Part shown: positions 47,457 through 58,437 of the stretch, piece after piece
Layout: every line of letters begins with the position of its first letter
Numbering within the stretch: the stretch's first letter is position 1
Assembly: GCA_963840925.1 (NCBI GenBank)
Contig: CAWJAY010000034.1
Location: 62,001 to 126,000, forward strand
Reading direction: 5' to 3'
Length of the DNA stretch: 64,000 bases
From: DATAOG01 sp963840925
GTDB taxonomy: Bacteria > Pseudomonadota > Alphaproteobacteria > Geminicoccales > Geminicoccaceae
The notes under the pieces: generated by a model
The model's input: the letters and a program-made list of their open reading frames with translations, nothing else
Databases searched by the model: none
Told to the model about the DNA's origin: nothing
Translations under genes and position numbers: made by a program

Positions 47457-49847
47457 ATGGGCGGATTGATCCGAACCCTCGACTCCTGGCGGCTGGCCGC
47501 CGCGCTCGCCGCCCTGTTGACGATCTCGTCGGCCGCTCTGGCGCAGGCGCCATCCGCGCCGCCCCAGACCGGCCCGATGCCGCGCCTGCTCGCCAGCCCG
47601 ACCGCGCCGGCGCCGGCGCCGGAGCTGAGCAGCGAGCGGCTGCGAGGCCTGATCGACACGCTCGAGGATCCGGCCAGGCGCGATCAGCTGCTCGCGACCC
47701 TGCGCACGCTCGAGGGCGCCCAGGCCGAGCCGCCGGCGAGCGAAGCGTTGCTGTCGGACGACCTGGTCGAGAGCGTCCTCGACGAGATCACGGCGCGCAC
47801 CAACGTCGTCCGCCGGGTCTCGCTCTCGATCCTGGATTCGCTGGATCAGATCCCGCTGCTGGTCCAGTGGCTCGAGGCCCGGATCAGCGATCCGGACCAG
47901 CGCTCGCTCTGGCTGCACATCGGCTTCCGGGTGACGGCCTATCTCGGCCTTGCGATCCTGGCCTACGTCGGCGTCGCGATGGCGCTGCGCCCGGCCCGCC
48001 GCAGCCTCGAGCCCGAGATCGAGGTCGGCACGTTCGATCGGGTGGTTCGGCTCTGCCTCCGGCTTTTGCTCGACCTGGTGCCGGTGCTGGCGTTCGCGAT
48101 CGCGGTGTTCGCCACGATCGCCCTGTTCGAGCCCTCGACCGAGGTGCGGGCGGTGGTCCTGCCGCTGATCCACGCCGGGATCCTGGAACGGGTCGGCTTC
48201 GCGCTGGCGCGGATGATCTTCGCGCCCAAGATGTCGAGGCTGCGCCTGCTGCCGATCTCCTCGGTCACGGCGGCGAACGGCTTCCGCTGGGCGCACCGGC
48301 TGATCGCGACCACGATCTACGGCTACTTCGCGCTCGAGGCGGGTCGCCAGCTCGACCTGCCCTGGACGATCCACGGCTTCCTGCTGCACGTGCTGTTCTT
48401 CAGCATCCTGTTGATGGTGATGACGATCATCGTGCGCGGCCGGGTGCCGGTCGCGGCCGCGATCGCGAGCCTCGCGGACGAGCCGCACAGCCTGGTCGTC
48501 CGGCGCCTGCCGTGGCGGAGCCTGGCCGGCCTCTGGCATCTGCTGGCGCTGTTCTACGTCCTCTTCCTCTATTGCGTCTGGGCGCTCAAGATCCCGGGCG
48601 GCCTGCACCTGATGTTCGGCGCCACGATCGGCAGTGTTTTGATCGTCAGCGGCTGCTGGCTGGCGCTCCGCGTGATCGAGCCTCTGTTCGCGCGCGATCT
48701 GCGTCTCGGCCAGGAAGCCGAGGCCGCCCTGCCCGGGGTCGACAGCCGGGTCAACCGCTACCTGCCGATCATCGGCGGGATCGTGCGCGCTGCGGTCTGG
48801 GTCGCGACCGCGATCGGCCTGCTCCACGTCTGGGGGTTCGGGACCCTGCGCTGGCTGCTCAGCGAATCCGGCCAGGAGGTGACCGGCCACTTGGTCATGG
48901 TCGGCGTGATCGTGATCGTGACCATCCTGATCTGGGAGCTGATCAGCCTGGCGATCGAGCGGACCGTCACCGACAAGGACGAGGAGGGCAATCTGCGGGT
49001 CAGCAACCGCGCCCGCACGCTGCTCAACATCGCGCGCAGCTTCCTGCTGGTGTTCCTGAGCCTGATCGCGCTGTTCCTGATCCTGTCCGAGCTCGGCCTC
49101 AACATCGCGCCGTTGCTGGCCGGCGCCGGCGTGATCGGGCTTGCGATCGGCTTCGGCTCGCAAAAGCTGGTCCAGGACATCATCACCGGGCTGTTCGTGC
49201 TGCTCGGCGACACGATGCGGGTCGGCGACGTGGTCGAGGTCGCCGGCCGCACCGGCGTGGTCGAGGCGATGACGATGCGGACCGTGGTCCTGCGGGAATA
49301 CGCCGGCAAGGTGCACACGATCCCGTACAACTCGATCGACACGGTCACCAACTCCACCAAGGATTTCTCCTACGCCGTGTTCGACATCAGCGTGGCCTAC
49401 CGCGAGAACGTCGATCGGGCCATGGAGGTGATGACCGAGATCGGCCGGGAGTTGACCCGCGACCCGTATTTCCGGCGCCTGATCCTGGAGCCGCTCGAGA
49501 TCGCCGGGCTCGACCGCTTCGACAATTCCGCGGTCGTGATCAAGGCCCGGATCAAGACCCGGCCGCTCAAGCAATGGGACGTCGGCCGCGAGTTCAACCG
49601 GCGGATCAAGAACCGCTTCGACGAGCTCGGCATCGAGATCCCCTACCCGCACCAGATGGTCTATTTCTCGGCCGAGAAAGGCGGCAAGGGGCCGCCCGCG
49701 GCGGTCCAGCTCGAACCCCCGGCCGCCAACCCGGGCGAACGGCCGGGCGGCGCGGCACCGGCCGAGGTGCCGGCCGCCGCGGCGCCGGCCGAGGGCACGA
49801 CCGAACGGCGACCGCAGTCCGTGCTGGCGCCGTTCCGCAGTGCCTGA
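47457..49847 (+). CDS. Large mechanosensitive ion channel (MscS family)
   Basis: 796 residues. A signal-like N-terminus (LAAALAALLTISSAALAQ) leads into a periplasmic part of about 130 residues. About nine to eleven membrane helices follow, and then the conserved MscS pore and domain: LLAGAGVIGLAIGFGSQKLV, FVLLGDTMRVGDVVEVAGRT and VHTIPYNSIDTVTN. The C-terminal cytoplasmic part ends in an Ala/Pro-rich tail. Layout resembles YbiO of Escherichia coli. It would open under membrane tension to release osmolytes. Confidence 0.93.
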   Translation: MGGLIRTLDSWRLAAALAALLTISSAALAQAPSAPPQTGPMPRLLASPTAPAPAPELSSERLRGLIDTLEDPARRDQLLATLRTLEGAQAEPPASEALLSDDLVESVLDEITARTNVVRRVSLSILDSLDQIPLLVQWLEARISDPDQRSLWLHIGFRVTAYLGLAILAYVGVAMALRPARRSLEPEIEVGTFDRVVRLCLRLLLDLVPVLAFAIAVFATIALFEPSTEVRAVVLPLIHAGILERVGFALARMIFAPKMSRLRLLPISSVTAANGFRWAHRLIATTIYGYFALEAGRQLDLPWTIHGFLLHVLFFSILLMVMTIIVRGRVPVAAAIASLADEPHSLVVRRLPWRSLAGLWHLLALFYVLFLYCVWALKIPGGLHLMFGATIGSVLIVSGCWLALRVIEPLFARDLRLGQEAEAALPGVDSRVNRYLPIIGGIVRAAVWVATAIGLLHVWGFGTLRWLLSESGQEVTGHLVMVGVIVIVTILIWELISLAIERTVTDKDEEGNLRVSNRARTLLNIARSFLLVFLSLIALFLILSELGLNIAPLLAGAGVIGLAIGFGSQKLVQDIITGLFVLLGDTMRVGDVVEVAGRTGVVEAMTMRTVVLREYAGKVHTIPYNSIDTVTNSTKDFSYAVFDISVAYRENVDRAMEVMTEIGRELTRDPYFRRLILEPLEIAGLDRFDNSAVVIKARIKTRPLKQWDVGREFNRRIKNRFDELGIEIPYPHQMVYFSAEKGGKGPPAAVQLEPPAANPGERPGGAAPAEVPAAAAPAEGTTERRPQSVLAPFRSA

Positions 49848-51702
49848 GGGCGATGCCGCCCGCCCGCGCGCCGGCCGCTCGCCGCCCTGGCCGGCACTCG
49901 CCCTGCTGCTCGCAGCACTCGCGGCCGCCTGCTCCTCCGACCCGGCCGAGCCGACGCTGACCCCGCAAGCCGACCAGGGCCCGGGCGAGGAAAGCGAGCT
50001 CGCGGTGCCCTACGTGGTCGCGATCGAGGGCATCGACGACCCCAAGCTCGAGGCGCTCTTGAAAGAGGTCATGGAGACCCAGCGCCTGATCGACCGGCCG
50101 CCCCCGAGCCTGATCCGGCTGCGCCAGCGCGCCGAGGCCGACCGGCCGCGGCTGGAGCAGGCGCTGCGCTCGCGCGGCTACTACGCCGGCGAGATCGCGC
50201 TCGCGATCGACGCGCAGGCCCAGCCGGTGCGGGTCCGCTTCGACGTCCTGGCCGGACCGCTCTACCGCTTTCGCACGGTGACCCTCGAGGTCGTCCCGCC
50301 GGCGCCGCGCCCCGAGCTGCCGGACCTCTTAGAGCTGGGGCTCGCCCCCGGCCAACCCGCGCTATCCCAGACCATCCTGGACGCCGAGAGCACGCTGTTG
50401 GCCCGCGCCGGCGCCCAGGGCCACGCGCTCGCCGAGCTTGGCCGCCGGCGGGCGATCGTCGACCACGACGGCCACGCGATGGACCTGACGCTGGTGCTTC
50501 AGCCCGGGCCGCTGGTCCACTTCGGCGCCATCCAGATCCGCGGCCTCGATACGGTCAAGGAAGCCGCGGTCCGCCGGCGCCTGCCCTGGCAGCGGGGCGA
50601 CCTGATGACCGCCCAGCGGCTCGAGGACGGCCGCGTCGCGCTGTTCGATTCCAGGCTGTTCAGCTCGGTCGTGCTCGACGTCGGGACCACCCCCGATGCC
50701 GCCGGCCGGTTGCCGGTCACGGTCGAGCTGCGCGAGAGCAAGCACCGCTCGATCGCGCTTGGCGCCGGCTATCGTACCGACGAGGGGCCGGGCGGCAACG
50801 TCGGCTGGGAGCATCGCAACCTCTTCGGCGGGGGCGAACGGGTCGAGCTCAAGCTCGACGGGTCGTTCATCGGCAGCCACCTGAACGCCACCTTCCGCAA
50901 GCCGGACCTCTGGCAGCGCGACCAGGCGCTGGTCGCCGGCGCCCAGCTCGCCTACGACGACACCGACGCGTTCGAGAGCCGCTCGGCCAGCACCCGGGTC
51001 GCCCTCGAGCGCCTCCTTGCGAAGGGCATGACGATTTCCGCCGGACCGGCGTTCCGGGTCTCCGACATCAAGGAGAGCAACGGCGACCAGGACGTCTTCG
51101 GGCTGGTGTCGCTGCCCGTGATCTGGCAGTGGGATCGAAGCGACGACCCGCTCAACCCGACCAGGGGCGGGCGGCTCGGGGTCCAGAACGAGCCGTTCGT
51201 CGACGTCATCGGCAACGGCGTCGCGTTCAGCAAGACCCAGGTCGGCTACAGCCACTATCTCAAGGTCCTGGAACAACCCGGGGTCGTGCTCGCCGGGCGG
51301 ACCGCGGTCGGCACGCTGTTCGGCGCCGCCCGCCAGGAGGTGCCCGCGGATCTCCGCTTCTATGCCGGCGGCGGCGGCTCGGTGCGCGGCTTCAGCTTCC
51401 AGTCCGCGGGCGAGCTTGACGACGACGACAACCCTCGTGGCGGCCGCTCGCTGCTCGAGCTGTCGGGCGAGGTCCGGCTGCGCCTGACCCAGACGATCGG
51501 CGCGGTCGCGTTCGTCGATGCCGGGTCCGCATTCAGCTCGACCGTGCCGGATCTGAGCGAGGATCTGCGGGTCGGCGCCGGGCCGGGGCTGCGCTATTTC
51601 AGCCCGATCGGCCTGGTCCGGCTCGATGTCGGGCTCCCGGTCAACCGGCGCTCATCCGACGACGCCTATCAGCTGTACGTCAACCTCGGCCAGGCGTTCT
51701 GA
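49840..51702 (+). CDS. tamA: Translocation and assembly module protein TamA
   Basis: 620 residues of the Omp85 superfamily. GTG start overlaps the MscS stop by 8 bases. POTRA-like segments run through residues 60-300 (e.g. VHFGAIQIRGLDTVKEAAVR). The barrel holds FYAGGGGSVRGFSFQSAGEL (the family VRGF motif) and ends LDVGLPVNRRSSDDAYQLYV, NLGQAF with the terminal Phe. The signal sequence ends LLAALAAACSSDP, so a cysteine follows it, unusual for TamA. Works with TamB, whose gene lies about 0.9 kb downstream. Confidence 0.93.
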   Translation: MPEGDAARPRAGRSPPWPALALLLAALAAACSSDPAEPTLTPQADQGPGEESELAVPYVVAIEGIDDPKLEALLKEVMETQRLIDRPPPSLIRLRQRAEADRPRLEQALRSRGYYAGEIALAIDAQAQPVRVRFDVLAGPLYRFRTVTLEVVPPAPRPELPDLLELGLAPGQPALSQTILDAESTLLARAGAQGHALAELGRRRAIVDHDGHAMDLTLVLQPGPLVHFGAIQIRGLDTVKEAAVRRRLPWQRGDLMTAQRLEDGRVALFDSRLFSSVVLDVGTTPDAAGRLPVTVELRESKHRSIALGAGYRTDEGPGGNVGWEHRNLFGGGERVELKLDGSFIGSHLNATFRKPDLWQRDQALVAGAQLAYDDTDAFESRSASTRVALERLLAKGMTISAGPAFRVSDIKESNGDQDVFGLVSLPVIWQWDRSDDPLNPTRGGRLGVQNEPFVDVIGNGVAFSKTQVGYSHYLKVLEQPGVVLAGRTAVGTLFGAARQEVPADLRFYAGGGGSVRGFSFQSAGELDDDDNPRGGRSLLELSGEVRLRLTQTIGAVAFVDAGSAFSSTVPDLSEDLRVGAGPGLRYFSPIGLVRLDVGLPVNRRSSDDAYQLYVNLGQAF

Positions 51703-51835
51703 GCCGCGCGGGCGTCGTCGCCCGCGAAAGTGCCTTGCGGTTGGCTCAAAACGGCGTCAAAAGTGGCGCAATTGCCGCCAATTCGTACCCCACGAACACG
51801 TTGAGCTCGTGACATTCGGCTTCGGGAGACGCCGC

Positions 51836-52528
51836 ATGCGTCAGACCGCGCCCGTCGACAAGCGCAAGCTGCTCGAGCAGCACCCGCTGTTTGGTCGGCT
51901 CGAGGTCGACGAGCTGGACCGGCTGGTCACCTACCTGCGGGTCGCCCGCTACCCGCGGCGCGCCGTCCTGTTCCGCAAGGGCGACCCGGGCGCCAACATG
52001 ATGGTCGTGCTGCACGGCCAGGTGAAGGTCTGCACCCATTCCGAAGAGGGCAAGGAGCTGGTGCTGAACCTGTTCAGCCCCGGCGAGGTGTTCGGCGAGA
52101 TCGCGTTGCTCGATGGCGCCGACCGGACCCTGGATGCGGTCACGCTCGACGACTGCGAGCTCCTGGTGCTCGAGCGGCGCGATTTCATCCCGTTCCTGCG
52201 CAGCCATCCGGATGCCTGCCTCCGGCTGATGGAGGTGCTCTGCCAGAAGCTGCGCCAGACCAGCAAGCTGTTGGAGGAGGCCCTGTTCCTCGAAGGGCCC
52301 TCCCGCCTGGCCAAGCGCCTGGTGCATCTGGCCGAGACCCGCGGCCGGCCGGTCGCGGACGGCATCCTGATCGATCTCCACCTGTCGCAGCAGGAGCTGG
52401 GCAACCTGGTCGGCATGTCGCGCGAGAGCATGAACAAGCTTCTGCGCCAGTGGCGCGAGGAGGGCCTGGTCCGGATCCAGGACGGCTACTACGTGATCAC
52501 CGACCTCGAAGAGCTCCGCCTGATCTGA
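51836..52528 (+). CDS. Crp/Fnr family transcriptional regulator
   Basis: 230 residues. Cyclic-nucleotide-binding-fold sensor: LFRKGDPGANMMVVLHGQVK and NLFSPGEVFGEIALLDGADR. The winged helix-turn-helix is LSQQELGNLVGMSRESMNKL. No Fnr-type cysteine cluster is visible, so it is Crp-like; the ligand is unknown. ATG 51836 with GGGAGAC upstream; the frame is open further back without matching sequence. It is inserted between tamA and tamB. Confidence 0.94.
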   Translation: MRQTAPVDKRKLLEQHPLFGRLEVDELDRLVTYLRVARYPRRAVLFRKGDPGANMMVVLHGQVKVCTHSEEGKELVLNLFSPGEVFGEIALLDGADRTLDAVTLDDCELLVLERRDFIPFLRSHPDACLRLMEVLCQKLRQTSKLLEEALFLEGPSRLAKRLVHLAETRGRPVADGILIDLHLSQQELGNLVGMSRESMNKLLRQWREEGLVRIQDGYYVITDLEELRLI

Positions 52529-52644
52529 GGCCGAGCCGCGGCTCGCCGGGCGGCGCTTATGGCCGGCGCCATGCCGGGCGCCTATATTGAGCGACGAACG
52601 AACCAGCAACCCGCGGCGGGCGTGCCCGTCGCCGCCGTACCGGA

Positions 52645-55600
52645 ATGTCCCGCGAGATGGCCCGACGCGTCGGCCTTGCGCTAGCGGCCGCGCTTGGCCT
52701 TGTCCTGCTCCTGATCGGCGCCGCGTTCGCCCTCGCGCAGACCGGTCCCGGCCAGCGCGTGGTCGGCGCCGTGATCGAGCGCGCGCTGGCCGGCCCCAAC
52801 ACCAGGGTCGAGGTCGCAGACCTCTCCGGCCGCTTGCCGTTCGATGCCCGCCTGGCCCGGCTGACGGTTGCGGCCCAGGATGGCGACTGGCTCGAGATCG
52901 AGGGCCTGCAACTCGCGTGGTCGGCGCGCGCTCTGTTGCGGGGCCGGATCGAGGTTGCCGAGCTCAGCGCCGACCGGATCAGGCTGCTGCGCCGGCCGCC
53001 GGGTTCGCCTGCGACCGACGACGAGCCCTTCCGGCTGCCGGAGCTCCCGAGGTGGCTGCCGCCGATGGCACTCGACCGGCTGGCCGTGCCCGAGATCGTG
53101 CTCGGGCCGGAGGTGCTCGGCGAGGCGGCGACCTTCAGCCTTACCGGCCGATTCGCTGGCGGCGATGACGGCCGCGCGGTCGTGCTCGCGCTCGACGCCG
53201 AACGGATCGATCGTCCGACCGCCCGCGCCACCCTCGACGCCCGTCTCAACCTTGATCCGGCCGCCCTGGAGCTGAGCTTCGAGGCGGTCGAGACCGGCGG
53301 GCTCCTGGCCCGGCTGAGCCGCCGGCCCGACGCCGGCGACTTCAGGCTGCAGCTTACCGGCTCCGGCCCGCTCGACGCCTGGGCCGGCGACGTTCGCTTC
53401 GATGCCGAGCGACTGGCGCAGGCCGGCGCCAGGCTCGAGATCGCGCTCGTCGACCAGCCGAAGCTGCACCTGGACGGCAGCCTGCGGCCGGCGTCGGGCC
53501 TGCTGCCCCAGCCGGCGGCAAGCCTCTTGGGCGAGCAGCTCGGGCTGGCGCTGACGGTGACCCAGACCGCGGCGCAGCGGCTGCGCGTCGATGACCTGCG
53601 GGCCGCGACCGCGAGCGGCGATCTGACCGGCCGGGCCGAGCTCGACTTCGAACGCCGCGAGCTTTCGGCCGCGGCCGACCTCGAGGTGCCTGACCTCGCG
53701 CCGTTCGGGGCGCTGCTCGATGCGGAGCTTGCGGGTGCGCTGCGGGCCCATCTGAGCGCCGAAGGTGCGCTGCTGCAACCGGGCGGCCGCTTGACGTTCG
53801 CCGTCGAAGCGCCCGCGCTCGAACGCAGCGCGGCCGAGCGGCTCGAGACGACGCTCGCGTTCACGATGCCGGCCCCGGCTGCGGTCGAGGTCTCCGGGAC
53901 CGGTGGCCTCACGCGCCTGCGGCTGCCCCCCGAGTTGCCGCTGCCGGCGCAGGACCTCACCTGGCGGCTGGCGCTCGCGGGCTCGGCGGACAGCCCGCTG
54001 ACCCTCCGCGAGCTTGCGCTCGACGCCCAGGATCTGCACTTGCAAGCCTCCGGCACGCTCGACCCGACCACGCTCGCCGGCAGCGCCAGGCTCGCGCTGG
54101 ACGCGCCAGCGCTCGGGCCGCTGAGCGCACCCTTCGGCCTGCCGCTCGATGGCCGCGCGCGGCTCGCGGCCGATCTTAGCATCGGCGCGCACGGCGAGCG
54201 GATCGAGATTGACCTCACCGGCAGCGCCGACAATCTCGCCGGGCTGCCGCCCGGGGCGGCGGAGCTGCTCGGCGCCGCGCCGCGCCTGAGCGCACGGGCG
54301 ACGACGCTGGCACCCGATCGCCGCCTTGAGATCGAGCGCCTGACCGTGACCGGCGCGGCCGCGACGCTGGGCGGCGATCTCGCGCTCGGCCTGCCCGAGC
54401 GCTCCCTCGACGGTAAGCTGACCCTCGCCCTGCCGCGGCTCGCGGTGCTGGCGCCGGCGCTCGGCCAGGATCTGGCCGGCGCGCTCGAGATCACCGTCGT
54501 TCCGGGCGGCAGCCTCGAGGCGCCGGACGCCCTCGTCCAGGCGCAGGGCCGGGACCTGCTGATCGCCGGCCGGCCGATCGCGAGCCTGGCGCTGAAGACC
54601 GCCGCGACCGATCTGCGCACGGCGCCGGAGGGCAAGCTCGAGGTCGCGATCAACGCCTCGGGGCTCGATGCCAGGCTCGCGACCGGCTATCGCCTGCAGG
54701 CGGGCCAGCTGCACCTGACCGGCCTGCAGCTGACCGGGCCGCGCACCCGGATCGGCGGCGAGCTGAGCGTCGATCTCGGGCAACGACTCGCCCGCGGCGG
54801 GCTGAGCGGCGAGGCCAGCGATCTGGCGGCGATAGCACCGCTGCTGCCGCTGCGCCTGCGCGGCCAGGCGAAGCTCGACGCCAAGCTCGAGCCGGCGAAC
54901 CAGCGCCAGTCAGTGGCGCTCGCGCTCGAGGGCAGCGGACTGCACAGCGACTTCGGCCGGATCCAGAGCCTCCGCCTGGAGGCCACCGTCGCTGACGCGC
55001 TGGGTGCGCAAAGGATCGACGGCCGGCTCGCGGTCGACGGCTACCGCCAGGGCCAGATCGCGCTCGAGCGCGCCCGCGTGACCGCCAAGGGCTCGCTCGA
55101 CCGAGATCGCGTTGACCTTGGCGCTCGAAGGCGCGGTGCCGCAGCCGCTGCGCCTCGATGGCCGGGCCGCGCTCAGCCTGGGCGAGCCGCTCCGGGTCCG
55201 GCTCGAGCAGCTGGGCGGCGAGCTCGCCGGGGCGCCGCTCCAGCTTGCCCAGGCTGCGGAGCTGACGGTCGGCGCCGAGGGCCCGCGGCTCGCCGGGCTC
55301 GATCTTCGCCTGGGCGAGGCCCGGCTCACCGCCGCGGCCGATCTCGGCGCCCAGACGGTCGCCGCGGATGCCCGGCTCGACGCGTTGCCGCTCGCGCTCC
55401 TCGCCCGCTTCGGCGCGCCCGCGATCACCGGCCAGGCGGAAGCGCGCCTGCGGCTCGAAGGGCCGGTCAGTAACCCGCGCGGCACGCTCGAGCTCACGGC
55501 GACCGGCCTCAGCAGCAATCTGCCGACCTTCGCGACGCTGCCGCCCGCCGATCTGACCGTCCAGGCCCGCCTCGCCGAGCGGCGTCTGAGCGTCGATGCA

Positions 55601-56983
55601 CGCGGCCGCGGCATCAGCGAGCAGCCGCTGACGCTGTCCGCGGAGCTGCCGCTGGTCGCCCGCTTCGACCAGCTGGAGTTCGCGCTGCCTCCGGACGGCC
55701 GCCTCGCCGGGCGGCTCGACGCGGATCTGGCGCTCGCCCGACTTGCGGCGCTGGCCGGGCTGGACGACCAGACGCTGGCCGGCACGCTCAACGTTAGGCT
55801 GGCCGTGAACGGCAGGCTCGGCGCGCCGGCCCTCCGGGGCGACGCCCTGATCCAGGGCGGCAGCTATGCCAACGGCACGACCGGCACGGTGCTGCAGGCG
55901 ATCGCCGCGCGCGCGCAGGCGAGCGGGCCGCGGCTGGTGCTCGAGCGCTTCACCGCGACCGACGGCGGCAACGGTGCGCTCGAGGGCTCGGGCGCGCTCA
56001 CGCTCGACCGGGCGGCGGACTTCCCGCTCAGCCTGCAGCTGGACCTGAACCGCGCCCGGCTGGTGCGGCGTGACGACGCCGATGCGACGCTTTCCGGTCA
56101 GCTCGGCCTCGATGGTGACCTCGAGCAGCTGAAGCTCGGGGGCGGGCTCACGGTCGATCGTGCCGAGTTCAGGCTGCCCGAGAAGACCGGCCCGACCATC
56201 GCCGTGATCCCGGTCGAGGAGGTCGGCGGCCGGCGCGCGGGCCCGGTCGCCGACGATACCGGCGGCGACCCGCTCGCGGTCGCTCTCGATCTGCGCGTCG
56301 ATCTGCCGGGCCAGGTGTTCGTGCGCGGTCGCGGTCTCGAATTGGAGTGGCAGGGCAAGCTCAAGGTCACCGGCACCGTCGATCAGCCGAGCCTGGCCGG
56401 CACGCTCGAGGTCAAGCGCGGCTACGTCGACTTCCTCGACCAACGGCTCGAGCTGCGCAAGGGCGTGATCAGTCTCGACGGTGCCAGCCCGCCCGACCCG
56501 ACGGTCGACATCGAGGCGACCGCGCAGAAGACCGGCCTGACCGCGATCGTCCAGATCCAGGGCCGGGCGCGCGATCCCAAGCTCACCCTCGCCAGCGAGC
56601 CGGCGCTGCCTCAGGATGAGGTCCTCTCGCGCCTGCTGTTCGATCGCGCAACCAGCTCGATCACGCCGGCGCAGGCGGCTCAGCTGGCGCTCGCGCTGAA
56701 CCGGCTGCGCGGCGGCGGCGGCCTCGACGTCATGGGCAAGCTGCGCTCGGTCCTGAATGTCGACACCCTCGATGTCGGCGCCGGCGGCGATGACCAGCCG
56801 GGCACGGTGCGGGCCGGCAAGTACCTGAACCAGGACGTCTACCTCGAGGTCGAGAAGGGGACCGCCGGGGGCAGCGGCAAGGCGCGCGTCGAGGTCGAGA
56901 TTCTGCCCAACGTCTCGCTCGAGGCCGAGACCGGGCAGGATGCCCAGGGCGGGGTCGGGATCAAATGGCGCTACGACTACTGA
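52645..56983 (+). pseudogene. tamB: TamB inner-membrane translocation protein, one frameshift
   Basis: About 1,445 residues when one extra base near 55100 is removed. N-terminal membrane anchor: VGLALAAALGLVLLLIGAAF. A very long series of beta-rich repeats follows, forming the hydrophobic groove that carries lipids or barrel proteins across the periplasm. The C-terminal DUF490 domain ends GRARDPKLTLASEPALPQDE, VLSRLLFDRAT and IKWRYDY. The frame changes at CTCGACCGAGATCGCG: the first part (to 55110) and the second (from about 55105) both keep family sequence. This is probably an assembly or sequencing error in an important gene, or a recent lesion. Confidence 0.9.
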
Positions 56984-57801
56984 GCCGGCGCTTCCGGCCG
57001 GCGCCGCCGGAGGACACGACCTTCGGCACGCCGTTCGATCTCAACCTGATCGGGCTCTGGACGCTCTATCAGAAGGAGGTGCGGCGCTTCCTCAAGGTGC
57101 CGGGGCAGACGTTGGCGGCGCCGGTGGTCACGACCTTGATGTTCCTCTTGATCTTCTCGCTGGCGCTCGGCCGCAGCGGCCGCACCGTCGGCGGTGTGCC
57201 GTTCCTCGAGTTCCTGGCGCCCGGCCTGATCATGATGGCGATCTTGCAGAACGCCTTCGCCAACACCTCGGCCTCGATCCTGATCGGCAAGATCCAGGGC
57301 AACATCGTCGACCTGCTGATGCCGCCGCTTCGGCCCGGCGAGCTGATGCTCGGCCTGATCGCGGGCGGCGTCACCCGGGGCCTCCTGGTCGCGGTCGCGG
57401 TCAGCCTCGCGATGGTCCCGTTCGTCGCCCTGGTGCCGGTGCATCCGCTGCTGATCTTCTATCACGCGCTCGCGGGCTCTTTGATGCTGGCGCTGCTCGG
57501 CCTGCTGGGCGGCATCTGGGCGGAAAAGTTCGATCAGATGGCGGCGGTCACCAACTTCCTGATCACGCCGCTCTCGTTCCTGTCCGGCACCTTCTATTCG
57601 ATCGCCGAGCTGCCCCAGCCGTTCCGCGCGCTCGCCCACGGCAATCCTTTTTTCCACCTGATCGATGGCATCCGCTTCGGCTTCACCGGCCACGCCGACG
57701 GCTCGATCGCGCTCGGGATCGTCGTTGTCGCCCTGGTCGACCTGGCTTTGTGGCTGCTCGCCCAACACCTGCTCGCCACGGGCTGGCGGCTCAAAGCCTG
57801 A
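56965..57801 (+). CDS. ABC-2 type transporter permease
   Basis: 278 residues with six helices. LIGLWTLYQKEVRRFLKVPG is the amphipathic start, then TTLMFLLIFSLALGRS, LEFLAPGLIMMAILQNAF and ITPLSFLSGTFYSIAELPQP, the ABC-2 signature. Such permeases export polysaccharides, drugs or lipids. Its ATPase is not beside it. It overlaps the tamB end by 19 bases, so it is likely co-translated. Confidence 0.92.
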   Translation: MALRLLSRRFRPAPPEDTTFGTPFDLNLIGLWTLYQKEVRRFLKVPGQTLAAPVVTTLMFLLIFSLALGRSGRTVGGVPFLEFLAPGLIMMAILQNAFANTSASILIGKIQGNIVDLLMPPLRPGELMLGLIAGGVTRGLLVAVAVSLAMVPFVALVPVHPLLIFYHALAGSLMLALLGLLGGIWAEKFDQMAAVTNFLITPLSFLSGTFYSIAELPQPFRALAHGNPFFHLIDGIRFGFTGHADGSIALGIVVVALVDLALWLLAQHLLATGWRLKA

Positions 57802-57826
57802 GCCCAGGGTGTTCTTGGGATCGACC

Positions 57827-58429
57827 GTGGAGCTTGCGACCCGGCGATTTCTGCTGCGCGACTTTCGCGCCCGTGACCGGCGCGCCTTTCTCGCCTACCA
57901 GGCCGATCCCCGTTATCTGGCGCTGCATGGCCCGGACGAGGCCAATCCGGCCCATGCCCGCGCACTCCTGCAAAAGTTCGAGCAGTGGGCGGCCGAACGC
58001 CCGCGCCGGAACTTCCAGCTGGCGATCGTCGGCCGACTTTCCGGGGAGCTGGTCGGCTGCTGTGGCCTGCGCCAGGCCGACTGCAAGGCGGGCCTTGCCG
58101 AGCTCGGTATCGAGCTCGCGCCCGCCTGCTGGGGCCGCTACGGCTATGCGCTCGAAGTGGCGCGGACGCTGCTCGCCTTCGGGTTTTGCGAGCTGGGTCT
58201 GCAACCGATCCAGGGCGTCACCGCGAGCGGCAACCCGCGGGTCGAGCGCCTGGCGCGCTGGTTCGGCGCGGCCGTGACCGCCAGCCGTCCAGGCCCGGCC
58301 TGGATGCAGGCGCGCGGCTGGCACCAGGTCGAGTGGCGGGTCACGCGCGAGCAGTGGTCTGGGTCCCTGCCGCCGGACGTTGACAGGATCGCGGGCAGCC
58401 CCCAAGTTTGCCGTTTCCGCACAGGTTGA
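57827..58429 (+). CDS. GNAT family N-acetyltransferase (RimJ-like)
   Basis: About 200 residues from GTG 57827 (GTG 57809 or TTG 57815 also possible). RFLLRDFRARDRRAFLAYQ is the usual RimJ/RimL start; LAELGIELAPACWGRYGYAL is the acetyl-CoA-binding region, then GLQPIQGVTASGNPRVERLA. It would acetylate a small molecule or a protein N-terminus. It lies 8 bases before argD and may share its transcript. Confidence 0.87.
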   Translation: MELATRRFLLRDFRARDRRAFLAYQADPRYLALHGPDEANPAHARALLQKFEQWAAERPRRNFQLAIVGRLSGELVGCCGLRQADCKAGLAELGIELAPACWGRYGYALEVARTLLAFGFCELGLQPIQGVTASGNPRVERLARWFGAAVTASRPGPAWMQARGWHQVEWRVTREQWSGSLPPDVDRIAGSPQVCRFRTG

Positions 58430-58437
58430 GCCCGCCC

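Noticed and set aside
46376..49960. A 1,194-codon plus-strand frame across galE and the MscS channel
   Set aside because: Arg/Gly/Pro-rich out-of-register reading of two well-supported genes.
52557..54783. Two roughly 700-codon minus-strand frames opposite tamB
   Set aside because: Composition is biased (Ser/Arg/Ala or Arg/Gln/Glu) and tamB explains the region.
58380..58408. TTGACA at 58380-58385 as an argD promoter
   Set aside because: No acceptable -10 box at 16-18 bases (CAAGTT at best), and the site lies inside the upstream acetyltransferase gene.
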